From contig CM038053.1 in assembly GCA_021397845.1 (NCBI GenBank), positions 84,753,157 to 84,817,156 of the forward strand: a stretch of 64,000 nt of DNA, given 5' to 3'. Positions 1-12,551 of this stretch are shown here, piece after piece. Numbering within the stretch: the stretch's first letter is position 1; the number at the start of each line of letters is the position of its first letter. Origin of the DNA: Areca catechu. Its lineage: Eukaryota; Streptophyta; Magnoliopsida; Arecales; Arecaceae. The notes beneath the pieces are model-generated. The model saw nothing but the letters and a program-made list of their open reading frames with translations. It searched no databases and was not told where the DNA came from. Both the position numbers and the translations under genes were made by a program.

Positions 1-1500
1 ATTCTTGGCGCCACCCCTTCACATGCGCCACCTCATCAAGTTTTGGATGCCCTTGACACGTCACCAAGCCTTGTCACATGCTACAAGCCTCATCACAAGC
101 CAAGTCATTTATCTTGGTCGGCCATATGAGATTTAAGTTGTCGACACTTGTTTTTAAGAGGAGTAAAATAAGAGTCCAAGCCATAGTTTGTGCCAAGAAG
201 GGATTTGCGCCCATCCTTTTTCAGTTTTGTTTTGTTGCCAAATCCAACAAGAGTTAGCCAAGCACATCATAAGAGAATTTTATTCCAAGGGGGTGCCCAT
301 CAAGGAGAAGATTCAAGGGAATTTCTTACTTCAGGCTAATCAAGTTCCAAGCAATCAATAATTCAAGAACTCTAAAGTCCCAATTAAAAGAAAGCATTTG
401 AATTTCAAATCTAAGAAGGAGGATGGGATGCCATATTCATCCATATTGTCGCCCAATTCAAAATTAAGGAGTGGTTTCACGAGGTCTCTTTCATTTGTCA
501 CCAATTTAAGAGGAGTAAGGAGAAAGGCCTCTTCCTTCTTGTCACCCAAATAGGATGAAGATGCCCTCTTGTCGCCCACTATGGATGAAGGCCAAGGAAA
601 GATCAAGTTTAAGAGTCATGACACCAGAAAAAGAAATTCTAGGGAGTTGCTGCCCAAGAAGAGCTAATTCTACTCTTTGTAACCCACACTTCTCATGTAG
701 GTGGTCTATAAATACCACCATCAACCCTTTTTGTAAACTTTAACTATTATTGATGAAATACAAAAGTTATTCTACCATTCCTTTTCTATGTTAGTATTGC
801 GGGTTGTGAGGCCCTGATTTCTTTGTTCTTCAGAGCATCGCGAGATGTGAGGCCCTATTTATCCAACCATTAGAAACCCTAGCCACCTTCAAGCTTATTC
901 CTCCTCTTTTCACTTCCTTTAAAATTCCTTTTTCTTTTCATGCCTTCTTACTGAGTGTTGTGACTGATTACAGGTGATCAAGATCGGAAGTAACGGTAAT
1001 ATTTTCTTGGAACCAGTTGAGTTGAAAATCGGAGCCCAAAGTTCGACTATCTGGCAGTCCTACAAGATCCTTGAGCGTCCAATCAGATCCATAACAAGAG
1101 TGATTATAATCTTTGTTGGTAAAGTAAAACTCCTTTCCCTACTCTTAATTTTTGATTCATTGATAGTTTTAACCCTAGTTTAAGGTGGTTTCTTAGCCAC
1201 CAAATCCTATTTCCTATATATTTTTGTTAGATCTATTCTACAGGTTGCATCTAGTTGACTAGTTTTACTTTATTGATTACTTTCAGTCTTTAATCTAAAA
1301 AATCTAGAAAAATTAATCACTATTAATCTCAGTTAATTAGTTTAATAATCAGTAGATTAGTTTTCATATTTTGTCCCGCTTCAGGTGCTTTGTCTTGCAT
1401 GCATCTAGGTGGTACCTCTTGCCATCGTGGCAGCCATCTGGATCTTACTGGGTTCCATGTCAGCAGTCAAGCCATATCAAGACCTAAGATCTTATAAACT
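1..1500 (+). mobile_element. N: partial gypsy-type LTR, plus orientation
   Basis: No coding sequence is recognisable. The stretch has the layout of the other gypsy-type LTRs here: a TATA box (ctataaatac, about 707-716), a short AT-rich leader, then a GTGAGGCCCT motif seen twice (about 796 and 845), then intron-like T-rich sequence with caggt steps. Its left end lies outside the window. On the right it stops at 1500, where the Sirevirus F LTR begins with TGTTGCC. It is therefore the oldest layer seen in this window. The call as an LTR is by resemblance to G, J and B; no TG/CA end or target duplication could be checked. Confidence 0.5.
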
Positions 1501-2143
1501 TGTTGCCTAATTGGCTAACCCAAGAGAGGGGGTGAATTGGGTTTGAAAAAAAATTATCAAGTATGTGCCTTTTGAAAACTTTGTGTGTTGAGTGAAGTAG
1601 ATAAAGTATTACAAGCGAAAGTAAATAAGTATGCGAAAGCAAGAGCAAACACCAACACAACAAGATTTAGAGTGGTTCAAGCAACCTGCTCCTATGTCCA
1701 CTACCCAAGGTGCACTCTTGGGATTTCCACTATATTCACCCTGAATATAGCTGGATTGTTTTCCTACGGGCTCACAATCCAAAATCCAAATACAAAGTTA
1801 GTTTTTCCAGGCTCACTAACAATCCAACTTGATTTTCAAGGCTAACCAATAATCCAAAACCAACACACAAGCTACAGCTACCTGTTGTACTCGTAACAAC
1901 TCAAAAATAGAATTAACAAAAGAAGCAACACTAAAATAAACCCAAAGTTGTTGAATGGTTATAGTTGAAGCTTTTAATGAGGCCTTCTTGAATGCCTCTT
2001 CAATGCTCTTCAAGGCTCTCTTAACTCTTCAAAGATTAACTCAAGAAGTTGGTTGGAAGTTATTGGAGAACTTGAGTTTTCACTTGAAAGCTCTTAATAT
2101 TCTCGTTAAAGTTCCATCGAAGTTGTTCTTCCTTGACTTAAAT
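1501..2143 (-). repeat. F 3' LTR, terminal half
   Basis: This is the end of the F LTR, reversed: it starts in plus-strand view with TGTTGCC and continues with a GAGAGGGGGTGAATTGGG-like tract, the same order as the E LTR at 35914. It breaks off at 2143, where solo LTR G begins. The missing half is found at 23363-24000, and the TAAAT bases at 2139-2143 are repeated at 23363-23367. Joined length is about 1.28 kb, close to the 1.48 kb LTR of E. Confidence 0.8.
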
Positions 2144-3680
2144 TGGTGAGGACACTAGGTGATGAGGGACGGGATTTAACATGATGCAGGATGATATGCA
2201 AGGGATGAACATCAAGAAAATCAGATTAAATCAAACAAATATTTTCAAATTTTTTTATGGTTTGATTCCCGAAACTAGTCTATATTAGGTTATGGTTTTG
2301 TGTGATGGTTAGAATCTTACCTGCATGTGAGAAACTATCAAAGAGAAAAAGAAAACTAGGATCTTAGGACTAAGAAGGCTTATTAGATGCATGTTCAATC
2401 TTCAAAAATTAGATAAAGAGCAGTTGGAAGGGTTAGTGTCACCTAGCAATGATGATCTTGAAGCCGTGAAGGGTTCACTCCACTCGGATCGGTGCCTGGA
2501 TGATCCGATCACTTTCTTGTGGATCCGTCACTTTTTATCAGATCGATTCGGAGGCAAGGAGGACTTCATCCAAGGATGGTTTCATTGGGGGGATCCTGCA
2601 CATGTCACGGGTTAGGCTCCTAGATGATAAGAAAAATATAAGATGGAATATTAGGAGAGAAGAAGAAGCGAAAGGATCGTCGGGGCTGATTGATGTTTTG
2701 ATGGATGATGGATGCCTATATCCTTGGAGATCTACCTGGGGCTTGATGAAGAGGGCATCTAGATCCTTGAGAAGGGTGTCCTAGGGGAGAGAGAAGCTCT
2801 GGTGGCTAGGTCTTGGATGATGTAGTGGGTGGCCAAGGGAAGAAAAAGGGAGGGGGCGGCCTTTGTTGGATGGAGGGATGGGCATCCTAGATGGGTGAAC
2901 ATAGAGGGAAGCTAGAGTTTAAGTGATGGAAACTAGCTAGGTAGTAGATAACTAGGGCCTCTCATCCCTCGATGTTCTAAAGAACAAAGGTAAACGGGTC
3001 TCACACCCACTCCAATTGGAGGAAAACACTTAGTCAAAATAACTCTCAAATTTCATTCATGAAAAAAAGTTGATTACATTAGTGGGAGGGGGGTGGGTAT
3101 TTATAGGCTCACTTAGGGCCCTTTCCCTATCAAAGTGGGATTACAAGTTTGTATGGGACAAGGAGTACAAGGTTTGAGTGGAATTAGGAGACTAAAGTCC
3201 TGGTAGAACTTGAATATTGAACTCCTTGTAGAACTTGGACATTGACTCCTCTTGGGCTTGGGCTGCTTGACTCCTTGCTGAGCTGGGATGAAATCCTCTT
3301 GGACTGGGTCAAAGGCCTTGGGCATCTTGGACTAGGTCAAAGCCTGGGTGCCAATCATGATGGACTTTGGGCCAAGGGCACCATTTGAGCTTAGACTGGG
3401 AGGGGAGGATGCCATGGGCTTGGGCTTGGATCTAGGCACCACTTCCTTGGTGGATCTGGACTGGGCACAATGCTTAGGACCTTGGGCATCATGAGTGTGG
3501 ACCAGGGGCCTAGGCTGGGGTGGCTTGAGTGAGGCCTGGTTGGATGCATGAAACCTCATTCATTGGGGCCTTGTAACTCTCCTGATCTGATGATCCTCTT
3601 CTTGAACTTGACTTGAATGAAAACCAAAATTTACAAGACTCATGTGACTAGATTGAAACTCACAAGACTCTTGACTTCAT

Positions 3681-6278
3681 TGATAGAAAAGTGCCCTAAG
3701 AGCCAATCATTATGAGGTCCTTTTTATAAACTTCCAGCTTATATATGACATAATTTCATATTAATAAAGGCATTTGATTCATCATATATCGCTATGTCAT
3801 GTTTTTATTAATTATGATGAACCCCATAGAGTAGGGCAATGGAATTAGGGTTATGATGGAATTCATAACAGTGAGACCAAATTTCCTATAAACCCTAATC
3901 TAGAATGTTCCTAGTCGTTGGACCATCGATTCGGGAATCGAAGAATCTGGAAAGACTAGCTTATCCTATGTATGCTCAGCTGATGAGAGTGGTTGATCTC
4001 ACAACCACTTATGTAGAGACACTAATACTAGGATAAGGGTGCTCATCAGGGTATGAATACACTGGACTGATCCACACTAGAATTATCTTATGGAAGTCTT
4101 AGTACTTGTCAAAAGATAGATCCCATAGTAGAAGTTGTGCATGTGATCTTTAGACTTGAGGTCACCATGGTTCCTTATGCACACTAAGCCATATTTTGGT
4201 TCATACTCATTCATGCCATTGGGACATGTATGGGATGTTCTGGGTATAGTGGAAGGTGTATGAAGGATGTGAGTGGACCAACAAGGAATCGATCATTCCT
4301 AGTACGAGAAATTGTTATCCCATGCAATCTCTTCGATGAGTGATTCAAGGAGCCTTTGATCAAAGCAGGATGAGATTTGTGGAATCTAATCAATCATCAG
4401 CTAAGTCCTCATGATCGAGCTGAGATTCAATATGATGAAGTATTAAGATTTGACATCTATCCATACCTATCACTTAATCATGATAATGGGAGATTGAAAG
4501 ATTGAATTGCATGGTAACTTACTACTAAAGGGTATTTTGATATTTTTCATCAAATTCCTCATCTTCCAGGTAGGCATGACACATTGCTAGATGTCAATCT
4601 TGTCTTGTAGGTTTTCATGAACCAATTGATTTGGTTTCATGAGTCAATTCGATGTGTGATTCGAATTGGACAATTAGGTGAGCCAATTTGACCTAATTAG
4701 GTCAATCGGGTTCGATCGGATCGAATCGGCTCAAACCTAAACCTACTACTACCTAGATGTAGAACCCAATGGGTCACACATGATAGAGAATTGGCCAAGA
4801 AAGTCATTCATGATTTAATTAGGGTCATAGGATCCTATATGGTTAGCCAGATTGCATACTAGCATATGTAAGCTAACCTAATTCCTAAACCAATTGGATT
4901 AGATCCGGTTGCTTGCTAATGGGCTAACCTAATTATGAGAAACCTAAATTAGGTTGAGTCCTAAGTGGGGCTAGCCAGATCAGAGCTTAATCTGATTTTA
5001 ATTTGGACTTAAGGGCATTTTAGGTGCCATATATGAAGAGTCCCAATGGCATGGAACTCTTTGTACCTAAATGATACATTAACTTCAAAAGGGCACAAAA
5101 GGGCCTACAGACCTCTGATCTAAAAATAAAAGATATGGTCAGAAAGCTTATTTGATGCCCTTTTCAATGACACCTATATTGCATATGTTGACCAAGTCAA
5201 TTTGATGCTTTGGGTGGACTAAATGGAAAGGGAAAGACTATTGGCGCCCTTTGGTGCACCTGGGAGAATAAATGGCACGCAGAAGGACTAAGAGTCCTTC
5301 TGCAGATGAGACTCTAAGAGTTTCATCAGGAAGACATCTCTTCATTTTATCCCCATGGTCTTAAGAAGTCTAATAGCCGGTTTAAAGTTTAATGGGGATG
5401 GCTTGAAGAGGTGTGAAAGATGGCGTGCACATGAAGAGTCACGCCTCTTCATATGCGCGCGCACAATAGAGGATAAAGTCCTTCTCCCTCTAAAACTCTT
5501 CAAGCCTCATGTTACCTTGGATTAGAAGAGGCATCTCCCTATCTCAGAATGTGGTATTTGATACATGGCACGATGGGGATTGATCTGGTAAGTGAAAGAA
5601 CACAGATATGACTTCCATTCCCGAAGTGTCTTATCGGATATGTTGTTTCATATCTAATAAGTGTTGTCGGGATGCATTTCATACCCCATCTGAGATTATA
5701 AATAAGGGTATGGTGAAATGAGAAAGACTGATTTCGATCTTCTGAGAGTCTGAGTGTTTTATTTTCTCGAGATCAGAGTGTTCTTCCACTTTCTCCGACC
5801 CTCCTTGTTTTAGGACAAGACTTGTCTTGTTAAGACAAGTTCTTCTTCACTAGGACAAGGCTTGGTTTTTGGATATAAGCCTGTAGGGTCCTAGAGAGGG
5901 TAGTCCTAGATCCTACAGTGGTTTAGGATAGTGTCTTGAGTGCCCTTCAGTAGGACATGGTGTCCTACAGTGGTCAATAGACCAAAGGCTGTCGAAAGAT
6001 AATCAACTTGAAGGAGTTCTTCCTTGGTCCTAGTTTCATGTGAATCATCGTTGGAGGGCTTGTGCTTGTGAGCCTTGTGGAAAAGTTGGATTTCAATGAT
6101 CCAAGTATTTTTCATGACTTTATTTGATGATTTATTAGTTGTAATTGCCCAAGGGGTTCCTGGGAATTAGGGTTTTCTATATATGTTATACATGTTAGGG
6201 TATCATGCTATGAAATTTTATTTTGAAAGTCAATTTCGCATGCTACATGATCCCGACACCTTGGGAGAATTCCCATCA
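3681..6278 (+). repeat. H 5' LTR
   Basis: The LTR begins TGATAGAAAAGTGCCC and ends ATTCCCATCA. A TATA box (tataaataag, about 5696-5705) lies in the last quarter, so U3 is very long (about 2 kb) and R-U5 short. No ORF in it looks real. The same landmarks recur in the 3' LTR. Confidence 0.92.
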
Positions 6279-6279
6279 G

Positions 6280-6291
6280 TGGTATCAGAGC
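6280..6291 (+). promoter_or_regulatory. Primer-binding site of H
   Basis: TGGTATCAGAGC lies one base after the LTR end. It is complementary to the 3' end of initiator-Met tRNA, the usual primer of plant copia elements. Confidence 0.92.
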
Positions 6292-7396
6292 CATCCTTGT
6301 GGCATTCCAATTATGAATCTTTTTGGAGTTTGATTAAATTCCACTATCGAGCCGACCCGAACCTTATCGAGTCGACTCGACCATGTTCATATGTATGATA
6401 TTATGTCAATATAATGCTTTGCATATTAGGATAATATGCTTGATGACATGAATTTTAATGCATATGCTATAGTGATATGCATTGGGTTTATATTTGTATA
6501 AACTTGGATATCATGTTTATGTTTATACTTGCAGTAATAAAACACTTATCATGATAGTTTTAGAATTTGTTTTGAGACCATCAAAGCCCTCATCAAAAAG
6601 CATATTTAGTCATAGTATAAAACTTAGTCAAGATGCAAAACTGGTTAAGGTTTGATCAGCCAATTCGTGTTTAGGCAAGTGGTTCTGGGAAGGTAAAGAG
6701 AATGAGGTTTTAATTGGTTCCGTTGTCTGACCTGGCCAATCTAATTGGTGTCTAAGGAAAGCAACGGGGGGACCCCCTCACCCCTCCCACTTACCTGGCC
6801 AATTTGGTCATATCTAAATCTTAATTTGGTAATGCTAATTGGTTAAGTATACTATAATTTGCCTTCCTTCATGCTAAGCCAAATTTATGTCAAAACTATA
6901 GTAGGTTTGTTGTGTACACACAAGGCCTACTCTATGAAATGATATAAGATTTGTCTTGATGCACTTAGTGCTTTATAGCATGTTTGGATATGTTGCTTTG
7001 TTGTGTACATACAAGGGCAATATTATTTAATCATGGCTCTATGGAAATGAAGGGTCCGACTAAACTAAGACATTATGGTTTGTTGTGTACACACAAGGCC
7101 ATAAGTGTCCTAGAGGCAAAGATAATTTTGAGAATTGCATGGGTTGCAATTGGAAAGGTTGTCCTACCTTTGAAATCATGTATGTTTGTTGTGTACACAT
7201 AAGGCACTCGTGAGGAATAAGGATCTCAACCCCACTAAGGAAACCAGGAAGGTCTCGCTTACCATAGTTGAGGGTTATGGTATTTAAAAAAATAGTGGGA
7301 GACATAATTAGATATAAAATCCTTATTTTATTATGAATGTCATAATTGAGTGGTCTGCTAATATTGTTCTTTAATTAAATGTAGAACATTTAAATA
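6292..7396 (+). other. H untranslated leader with four repeated palindromes
   Basis: About 1.1 kb between primer-binding site and gag has no credible ORF. It holds a CGAGTCGACTCG palindrome (6368-6379) and four copies of a motif around TGTGTACACA (6911-6920, 7002-7011 with one change, 7084-7093, 7190-7199), each followed by CAAGG or TAAGG. A packaging or dimerisation role is possible but is inference. Confidence 0.7.
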
Positions 7397-8170
7397 ATGG
7401 CTTCAAACTTATCACTAAGGGGCATCTTGGATGCCAATAAGTTAACCGATCCAAAATATGTGGATTGTTGAGGAACCTGAGAATTGTATTAACTCAGGAG
7501 AAGCTTTCATATATACTTGATTCTCTGGATCCAATGTTGATCGGAGATGATGCATCAGAGGAGGATATTGCCATATATCGGATGTGGCAAAATGGCAGTA
7601 CAACTGTCAGATGCATCATGTTGGCCTCAATGAGCAACGAGATCCAAAGGCAACATGAAGGCATGGAACCTCAGTCTATATTGATCAATTTAAAGGAGCT
7701 ATATGGAGAGCAAAGTAGGACTGCTCGATACAGATATTGAAGCAGTTGTTTCGTGCTCGGATGAGTGAGGGTTCACCTATGCAAACCCATGTGCTGAAAA
7801 TGATTGACTTGATCACTTGATTGGGTTAATTAGATGGATGGTGTTCTCAATCAGGACTTGATCCTACAATCACTCCTAGATTTCTTCTCTCAGTTTGTTC
7901 TCAACTACCATATGAATAAACTAAACATTTCATTGCCAGAGCTGCTTAACATCCTTAAGACAGCTGAGAGCCACTCTAAAGGAGATAAGGCTAATGTGCT
8001 TCTTGTTGATCGAAAGAAGTAAGCAATGGAGAAGGGTATGAAGAAAAAATTCAAACCTAGGAAAAGCATCCAGAAGAAGAACAAGAAAGCTAAGAAGGCT
8101 GATGGAGCTGTTTCCATTATGGTAAGACTGGGCATTGGAAGAAGAACTTCAAAGTTTACCTTGTAAGTGT
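7397..8170 (+). pseudogene. H gag (copia nucleocapsid/capsid), broken
   Basis: Translation from the ATG at 7397 gives a copia gag start (MASNLSLRGILDANKL). About 60 bases on, a stop appears and the reading frame shifts, after which the typical RNLRIVLTQEKL stretch follows from about 7465. A second break comes at 7738-7834. The zinc knuckle near 8107-8160 is recognisable by its KTGHWKKN core, but the second and last cysteines are tyrosine and phenylalanine, so zinc binding should be lost. Gag normally coats and packages element RNA in virus-like particles. Confidence 0.85.
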
Positions 8171-8640
8171 GAAGCAAGATGTAAGTGGAGCATCTAAGAT
8201 TTGTACATGATACAAACTAATTTATCATTGAGTGCTTCCACTTCTAATTCATGGATATTGGATACCGCATGTGGATCTCATATATGCAATTCGTTGTAGG
8301 GACTCTGCAGAATTAGAAGATTGAAGAAGGGTGACTTTAAGCTGCATGGGGCAAGTGGTGAAGCCATACATGCTGAAGCTGTGGATACCTATCTTCTTTT
8401 ATTACCTTCGGGTGATGTAATAAGTAGAAGAATGCTTCTATGTACTAGATATTATTAGAAACATTATTTCTATAGTGTTATTACAATAGGGATATGAAAT
8501 AAGTGTAAAGAGCAGTGGCTGCTCTATTCTTCATAATAATAAAATATTTGGACATGAATCTTTTGTAAATGGTCTTCTAACTTTACAACTCAATGATAAT
8601 ATTTTTCTTATTGATAATAAGAAGAGGAAAAGAGATAATG
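8171..8640 (+). pseudogene. H protease region
   Basis: An aspartic protease active-site motif WILDTACGSH is visible at about 8250-8280, followed by a degenerate stretch with several stops up to the integrase zinc-finger region. In copia polyproteins this domain cleaves Gag-Pol. The DTA in place of the more common DTG is tolerated in the family. The region is too decayed to be active. Confidence 0.75.
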
Positions 8641-9651
8641 ACAATGTCACATATCTCTGGCACTGCCGATTGGGTCATATCAGTGAGTCAAGAATAAACA
8701 AGTTGGTCAAAGATAATTACTTTGACTCTAATGATTTTCAATCATTAGGAACTTATGAATTTGTCTCAAAGAAAAAATGACCAAGTCTCCATTCACTGGA
8801 CATGGAGAAAGGGCAACTGAATTGCTAGGTCTAGTGCATACTAATGTATGTAGAACCTATGTCAACTCAGGCCAGAGGAGGATATTCTTATTTCATCACT
8901 TTATTGATGATTTATCAAGGTACGATCATGTGTATCTTATGTAAAACAAGTCCGAAGCCTTTGATAAGTTTAAAGAATATCAGAGTATGGTTGAAAAACA
9001 AACTAGACTTGATATTAAAGCTCTTTGATCTGATCGAGGAGGAGAATACTTATCTAGTGAGTTATAAAACCATCTAAAAGATAACAGCATTATTTTTGAA
9101 TGGACCCCTCCTTATACACCCCAGTTAAATGGAGTGGCAGAAAGGAGAAATCGCACCTTATTGGACATCATGAGGTCCATGATGAGCTTCACAGATCTTC
9201 TCATTTCCTTTTGGGGACATGTCTTGGAGACTGCAGCACATATATTAAATAGGGTTCCATCTAAGTCAGTAAGTAGCACTCTATATGAGTTATGGAATGG
9301 CAAAAGACCAAGCCTTAAGTACTTGAAGATTTGGGGTTGCCATGCTTATGTCAAGAATAACTTTGGACATATGTTAAGTGCTAGAGCTGACAAGTGTAGA
9401 TTTGTTGGTAACCTAAAAGTAGGTATGGGATACCTCTTTTATAATGCTACTGAACAAAAGATAATTGTCAATAGGCATGCTACATTCTTTGAACAAGAGT
9501 TTATCCAAGAAGGATGTAATGGTTCTTCACTTGAGTTATGTGAAGAACAGAACCAACAAACCAATGAGCCTTCAAGTGAAGTTCCTCAACCAGAGGTTCT
9601 TATAGAACAAGAACAACCACAATACACACCTCCTCTCCAAAGGTCAAAGAG
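8641..9651 (+). pseudogene. H integrase, broken, cut by A1
   Basis: The HHCC-type start is seen as YLWHCRLGHIS (about 8651-8683); the cysteine pair that should follow is lost. The core can be followed through shifted frames. The first catalytic Asp reads Asn (GLVHTNVC, near 8840), the second lies in SDRGGEYLS next to a TGA stop (about 9030-9060), and the glutamate lies in NGVAERRNRTL (from 9128). The last open stretch (9134 on) covers the core end and the variable linker. At 9651 the frame is interrupted by element A1 and picks up again at 17281. Confidence 0.85.
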
Positions 9652-10884
9652 TGGTGGGGACACCAGAGGCACTAGAATAAGACAGAGGTTTTTCAACCCT
9701 CTATGGATCACTTAATAACATTCGAGTCCATTGTAATAAAGCTTAGTCCAGCTAAGTTTTCTTTATTTGAGTCCTGTATTAGTCAGCTCATGTTGAGCTA
9801 GTCCAGTCAAGTGTTAGTCAGCTCATGTCGAGCTAATTTTATTTTTTTTGAGTCTTGTCCAAGCATACTAAAGACTCAAGACCATATCATACAAGTGAAG
9901 ACCAAGTCCAACCTAGCTTGAAGACGTGAAGACTCCAGGAGGGAAAATTCAGAAACCACGAAGCCCTAGACCAACCAGAAGCAAACTGGGCCAGCCTAGG
10001 CCTAGGAGAGAGCTAAGGCGTCTTGGCCTTATGGTGACCACCCCTTGGTCGGCCACTTAGGGTCACCCCCTTGGCCGACCAAGGCATGAAAAGGGCAAGA
10101 GTTTAAAGGGATTTGGTCTTCCTAAGTTTCCTTATATTTTTAGCTAGGGTTTGGGTAGGAATAGTATTCTTATGTAAAGACTAATGTGCCTTTACTTAGA
10201 GCCCAAGACTAAGGGTCTATTTAAATGACCCTAGTCTCTTGTATGAGAGATTGATTTTGATATATGAATTAAAACTTGAGTTCTCTACAACTGCTTTGTG
10301 CTACCCTGCTTTGTGCTTAAGGGGTTTTATTGGTGCTTTCTTCTTCCCGGTGTTGCAACAGATTCCTGCCGCCAACCATCCTTCCAGAGCCCTGCCCGCC
10401 TCGTCCAAAACTTTCTTCCCCTTGCTAATTTTTATTGTTTCCTTGTTCTCTTGTGAGTTTCCTAACCCTTGAAAAGTCGTTTGCAGGTCCTCGAGTTCGT
10501 ACGAATCCAACGACTCTAGCCAAGCCTCAATCGGACCACCAAGCAGAAAGCCGAGTATCCGCGGGTCTCTAGCTCGATTTTTCAGGCTACATCCATTGAA
10601 GAACAGGAGATCTCTTCGCGACGATCTTCACCAGGTGCATCAGACATTGCCAGGTACACCCCCTCTGCCACCAGTAATTTTATTGTAGGAGAACTTGCCA
10701 TAACCGAGGCTTCTTAGCCCTAGTGATCCCTTTACTGCTTTCTTAGATCCTAATCTGCATGCTTAGTTTCTAAAATCATATATAATTCCCTACAACTTAA
10801 TTTGATCTGATTTTCAGGATTTAATCACTTAACTCCAAATATAAAACACACAAAAATAATCACATGCATATTAGTTCTACATCA
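9652..10884 (+). repeat. A1 5' LTR (family A)
   Basis: Begins TGGTGGGGACACCAG and ends near CTACATCA. It matches the LTR at 16045 in the same orientation and, reversed, the two LTRs of A2. A weak TATA-like tatttaaatg lies near 10218. A ccaggtac step near 10650 may be a splice donor. Confidence 0.92.
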
Positions 10885-10886
10885 TC

Positions 10887-10967
10887 TGGTATCAGAGTGA
10901 GTTGTGGATTAGGGTGTGCTCCATTTTTCGAACTCGACGGAGTCGAGTTCTTCACGGTCGAGGAGAA
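10887..10967 (+). other. Primer-binding site plus 70-bp stub interior
   Basis: TGGTATCAGAGT (10887-10898) is followed within 80 bp by a perfect 9-bp hairpin (10930-10950, loop GGA) and a purine run GAGGAGAA that leads straight into an LTR start TGATGGG. This is a primer-binding site joined to the 3' end of an interior, with nothing between. The same stub, same length and order, occurs at 26642-26721 between the two LTRs of element B. Confidence 0.8.
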
Positions 10968-12550
10968 TGATGGGAATCCAGGGCAGGTCTAGGTTCTTTT
11001 TCTATTTTTTCTTATTTTCTTGGATTTTTTATTTTCCTATTCCCGCTATTCCATCTATTCCCACTATCCTAGCTTTATCCCCAACCTATTCCTACTTTAT
11101 CCCAGTTTTATTCCATCTTCACCATCTTTCTCTCGTGGTTTTAAAATAAATTTCAAAACCCTAGCCTCTGCCCCGCCGGCCCTAGATCCGGGCCGCTCGA
11201 CCCCCATTCGCCCCCGCCGGACCACCGCCAATGATCGTCGGCCCCCACCCTCACTAGAAAAGCCGTCGCCGTCGCCCACGCCCGTGGAAGACGAACTGAT
11301 GTGGGAAGATCAACGGTTGCTATGGCCACCGCCGCTGCATGCAGCTGTCAGCCTGCCACCGGTCGCCCGCCCGCCCGCCACTCACCGGCTCACGCCAAAC
11401 TACCGGAGGTCCCTCACCGGCATCCTTGGGCCGCACACCCATGGGAATCCCAAGTGGCACAGCCGTGCATACCGTGCCGCCCCTGCATCGTCGCCTGCCA
11501 CCGGTGCACCGCCCGCTTGGCCACCGGAGGCCACGCCGGCTCCTAGGAGGTCTCCCACGACCGTGGGAGACTAAATGGCATGCCTAGCATGCCATGCCAT
11601 TCCTGTGCCACCGCCTCGACGGTAGCTCACCGCCAGCCGTCCATCACTCGCCGTCCACCAGGCCCGTCCGTCGCCTGCTTCCCGGTCGCCGGCCGTCCGC
11701 CAGTGCTCATTCGGGAGATCGATCCTCCACATGGTCATGAGATGAGTTTGCATGGATTTCGAAGCAATCCAGTTTTCAGAGCAGCATGCTTTTCAGTGCA
11801 GATCATCAAGCCGACATGCTTCTCAGAGCATATGAGCACCACTTTTGATGCAACATGAATTTTGATAATTTATTTTCCTTTTTTAAGTTTTCTTGGAGGC
11901 TGAGAAACTGAGGGTTTTGGTTTTTTATATAAATGCCCCCTCTCCCCCTGTAATAATAATGATTTGATATAAATTTTTGGGTTCTCCATTGGTTCTTGTT
12001 CCGATTCTGGGCTGAGGCCCATTTGCCTTCGTTCCCTACTGTGTGGATAATGGGTTCGTTGGGGGGTGTGAGAGTCTCACTTTGTGGATGATGCATTCAA
12101 GCACCCTAGTTATCCCCTATCTCTCTTCTTTATCCCCTCGTGTCCTTTGAGAGTGACCCTAGTGGCCTCTATGAGAGCCCTACAATGTGGATGATGGGCT
12201 CAATGAGAGCTCAGGGTAGCTGGTGCTTTGATCCCTCGGGAGGGTAGCTATGTACTTTGATCCCTCGGGAGAGTAGCTTTATGCTTTGACCCCTAACTTT
12301 CTATGTGCGTCTCCCCGTTAGAGTGAGTCCCAGGGCCATGAGTTCCAGTTCTCAGTTCTCCATCTCCATTTTTCCTTCGCCACCTCCACCAAGAAAATTG
12401 AAAACAAAAGAGATCAGCTATTTTAGGGTTTTAGTTTGAGTCACCCTAGTCCCGGGAGGCTTCTTAGCCCTCCCACGGTCCTAGTTTGTTTAGTTGTTTC
12501 CCTTTCCCAAATAATCTAGGTTACATCAATTTTTGTGTCCCATGTCAATT
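10968..12550 (+). repeat. LTR of family B inside A1
   Basis: It starts TGATGGGAATCC and runs through a T-rich block, a CCG-rich block (about 11160-11720), a TATA box (tatataaat, 11926-11934) and the tail gggaggcttcttagccctcc, the same order as both LTRs of element B. It ends just before a second primer-binding site. No separate target duplication flanks it. Open frames in the GC-rich block are not taken as genes, because they are not kept between LTR-B copies. Confidence 0.85.
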
Positions 12551-12551
12551 T

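Noticed and set aside
1585..2149. Small ORFs at 1585-2149
   Set aside because: They lie inside the F LTR end and have no protein-like features.
6280..6291. TGGTATCAGAGC sequences as tRNA gene fragments
   Set aside because: Only the 12 bases complementary to the tRNA 3' end are present, at LTR edges, so they are primer-binding sites.
11020..11574. Open frames of up to 213 residues in the GC-rich parts of LTR-B (also at 25228-25961 and 26708-27401)
   Set aside because: They exist in several frames and on both strands because stop codons are rare in CCG-rich DNA; no single frame is kept among the three LTR copies and no domain is visible.
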